A stretch of DNA of 64,000 nt from NCBI RefSeq assembly GCF_043641665.1, contig NC_092190.1:20573548-20637547 (forward strand), written 5' to 3'. The position numbers and the translations under genes are program-made. Below are positions 63,086 through 64,000 of the stretch, one piece after another. The DNA comes from Enoplosus armatus. Lineage: Eukaryota; Chordata; Actinopteri; Centrarchiformes; Enoplosidae. The notes under the pieces were generated by a model. It saw only the letters and a list, made by a program, of their open reading frames with translations. It was not told the DNA's origin and ran no database searches. Each line of letters begins with the position of its first letter. Position 1 is the first letter of the stretch.

Positions 63086-64000
63086 ACAATGAAATAAACA
63101 TGATTTTCCTTTTTTCCCACCATTCAAGAAATTCTGAGAATGACAGTCTGTCACCATTCTCTTACCTGTGCTCCAGTGTCATTAGGATACTGTAGGTTGT
63201 GATTATAGTAATTATCTACCCATGAAAAATGATGTGTGATGTCCTGAATGTGCTAAGGACCTTTTCTATTTTTAGGCGTAGGTAGGTATTTATTCTGCTC
63301 ACGGTGCAAAAGACTAAATATCTGTAAATACCTACTACAGTTATATATATTGAAACAAGAATTACATTAACTCTCATACTAGAAAAAAAGCATGGTGATC
63401 TGTGACCAGGTAATATATGTTCGTGCATGTGCTGTATGTGTGTGTAGCAGTTGTTGATGCCTCTCTGTGTTTGTATGTAATTATCTTGCAACACACCCCG
63501 TTCATTTTATGATCAGTTGCTCAACTGTCAATTTCATTCTCCGCGAGCAGCAGACACCTGCAACAAACAACAAACAGCATCCCCAAACACTCACTGCTTG
63601 GCCAACTATCTCATAAATGTCACGCACCACGGCCCTTGTTCTTTTTTATGTGACATGAGTAGGTGCCCTGACTGGCCGCATTTAATCTTATTGTAAGACC
63701 CTTAGGCCCCATTAAATACAAAGCCAACACCAGCAGTCTGGGAATAGCTCGCCCCTGCAGCACAGTACTGAGCCGTAATGACTTTAAAGGAAAAATCACC
63801 TCAAATTATAAATAGGCTTTAGCTGGGGTGATACATTAGGCAATTTCAATGGGGGCTGTATAAAATTAGAGGGCTACAGCCACCAAAGTGGTGCGATTGA
63901 ATGGGTAGCTTTCTGTATGTGGAGCAGAAAAACTGCTGCAGCAACAGCTTCACATTATAATATAACAATACATATTCGGCATATGTCCTCATTGATATGA
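63086..64000. other. Unassigned right edge; possible conserved non-coding DNA
   Basis: No gene or repeat is recognised. From about 63,490 to the end the sequence is complex and repeat-free. Confidence 0.35.

Overview
The window looks like non-coding nuclear DNA from a teleost fish. The grounds are the dense dinucleotide microsatellites (CA/GT, TC), many poly-C and poly-T runs, a high density of decayed transposon pieces of kinds I know from teleost genomes (LINE 3' tails, hAT-, Tc1- and piggyBac-like remnants, short inverted-repeat elements), no long open reading frames, and no prokaryotic features. Family names come from memory, because no search could be run.

One piece of a protein-coding gene can be recognised: exon 1 of a Gq-class heterotrimeric G-protein alpha subunit, most like GNA14, on the + strand at about 10,907-11,025. 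It carries the MAGCC-type N-terminus, the N-terminal helix, the RELKLLLLG strand just before the P-loop, and the phase-1 GT donor expected for this family. One extra base near 10,934 breaks the reading frame, and one residue of the helix is missing. It is therefore either a sequence error in a real gene or a decayed paralogue. No exon 2-7 was found downstream, so the rest of the window is either a very long first intron or intergenic DNA.

Layout. 1-10.6 kb: upstream non-coding DNA with a nested decayed transposon region (3.4-5.0 kb), a roughly 590-bp teleost dispersed repeat (6.5-7.1 kb) and a phrase repeat (7.6-7.7 kb). 10.6-11.0 kb: the G-alpha exon. 11-23 kb: a cluster of transposon remnants, including an 837-bp inverted-repeat element, a 463-bp inverted-repeat candidate, a small element with possible GCTAGCTA target duplications, paired copies of two other families, LINE 3' ends and a Tc1-like end. 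23-41 kb: AT-rich, mostly featureless DNA with microsatellites, a C26 run, a (TC)22 run, a 21-bp minisatellite, a decayed Tc1-like transposase end and a small perfect hairpin. 41-50 kb: a long fold-back element, the inverted second copy of the 17-kb element, a LINE 3' end and a common teleost repeat. 50-64 kb: a pyrimidine-rich tract holding the inverted partner of the 16.5-kb repeat, more microsatellites, one further teleost repeat and unassigned sequence.

No tRNA, rRNA, CRISPR array, intact transposase or viral gene was found. I found no previously undescribed biological system. The items most worth checking are the broken G-alpha exon and the several inverted-repeat elements.
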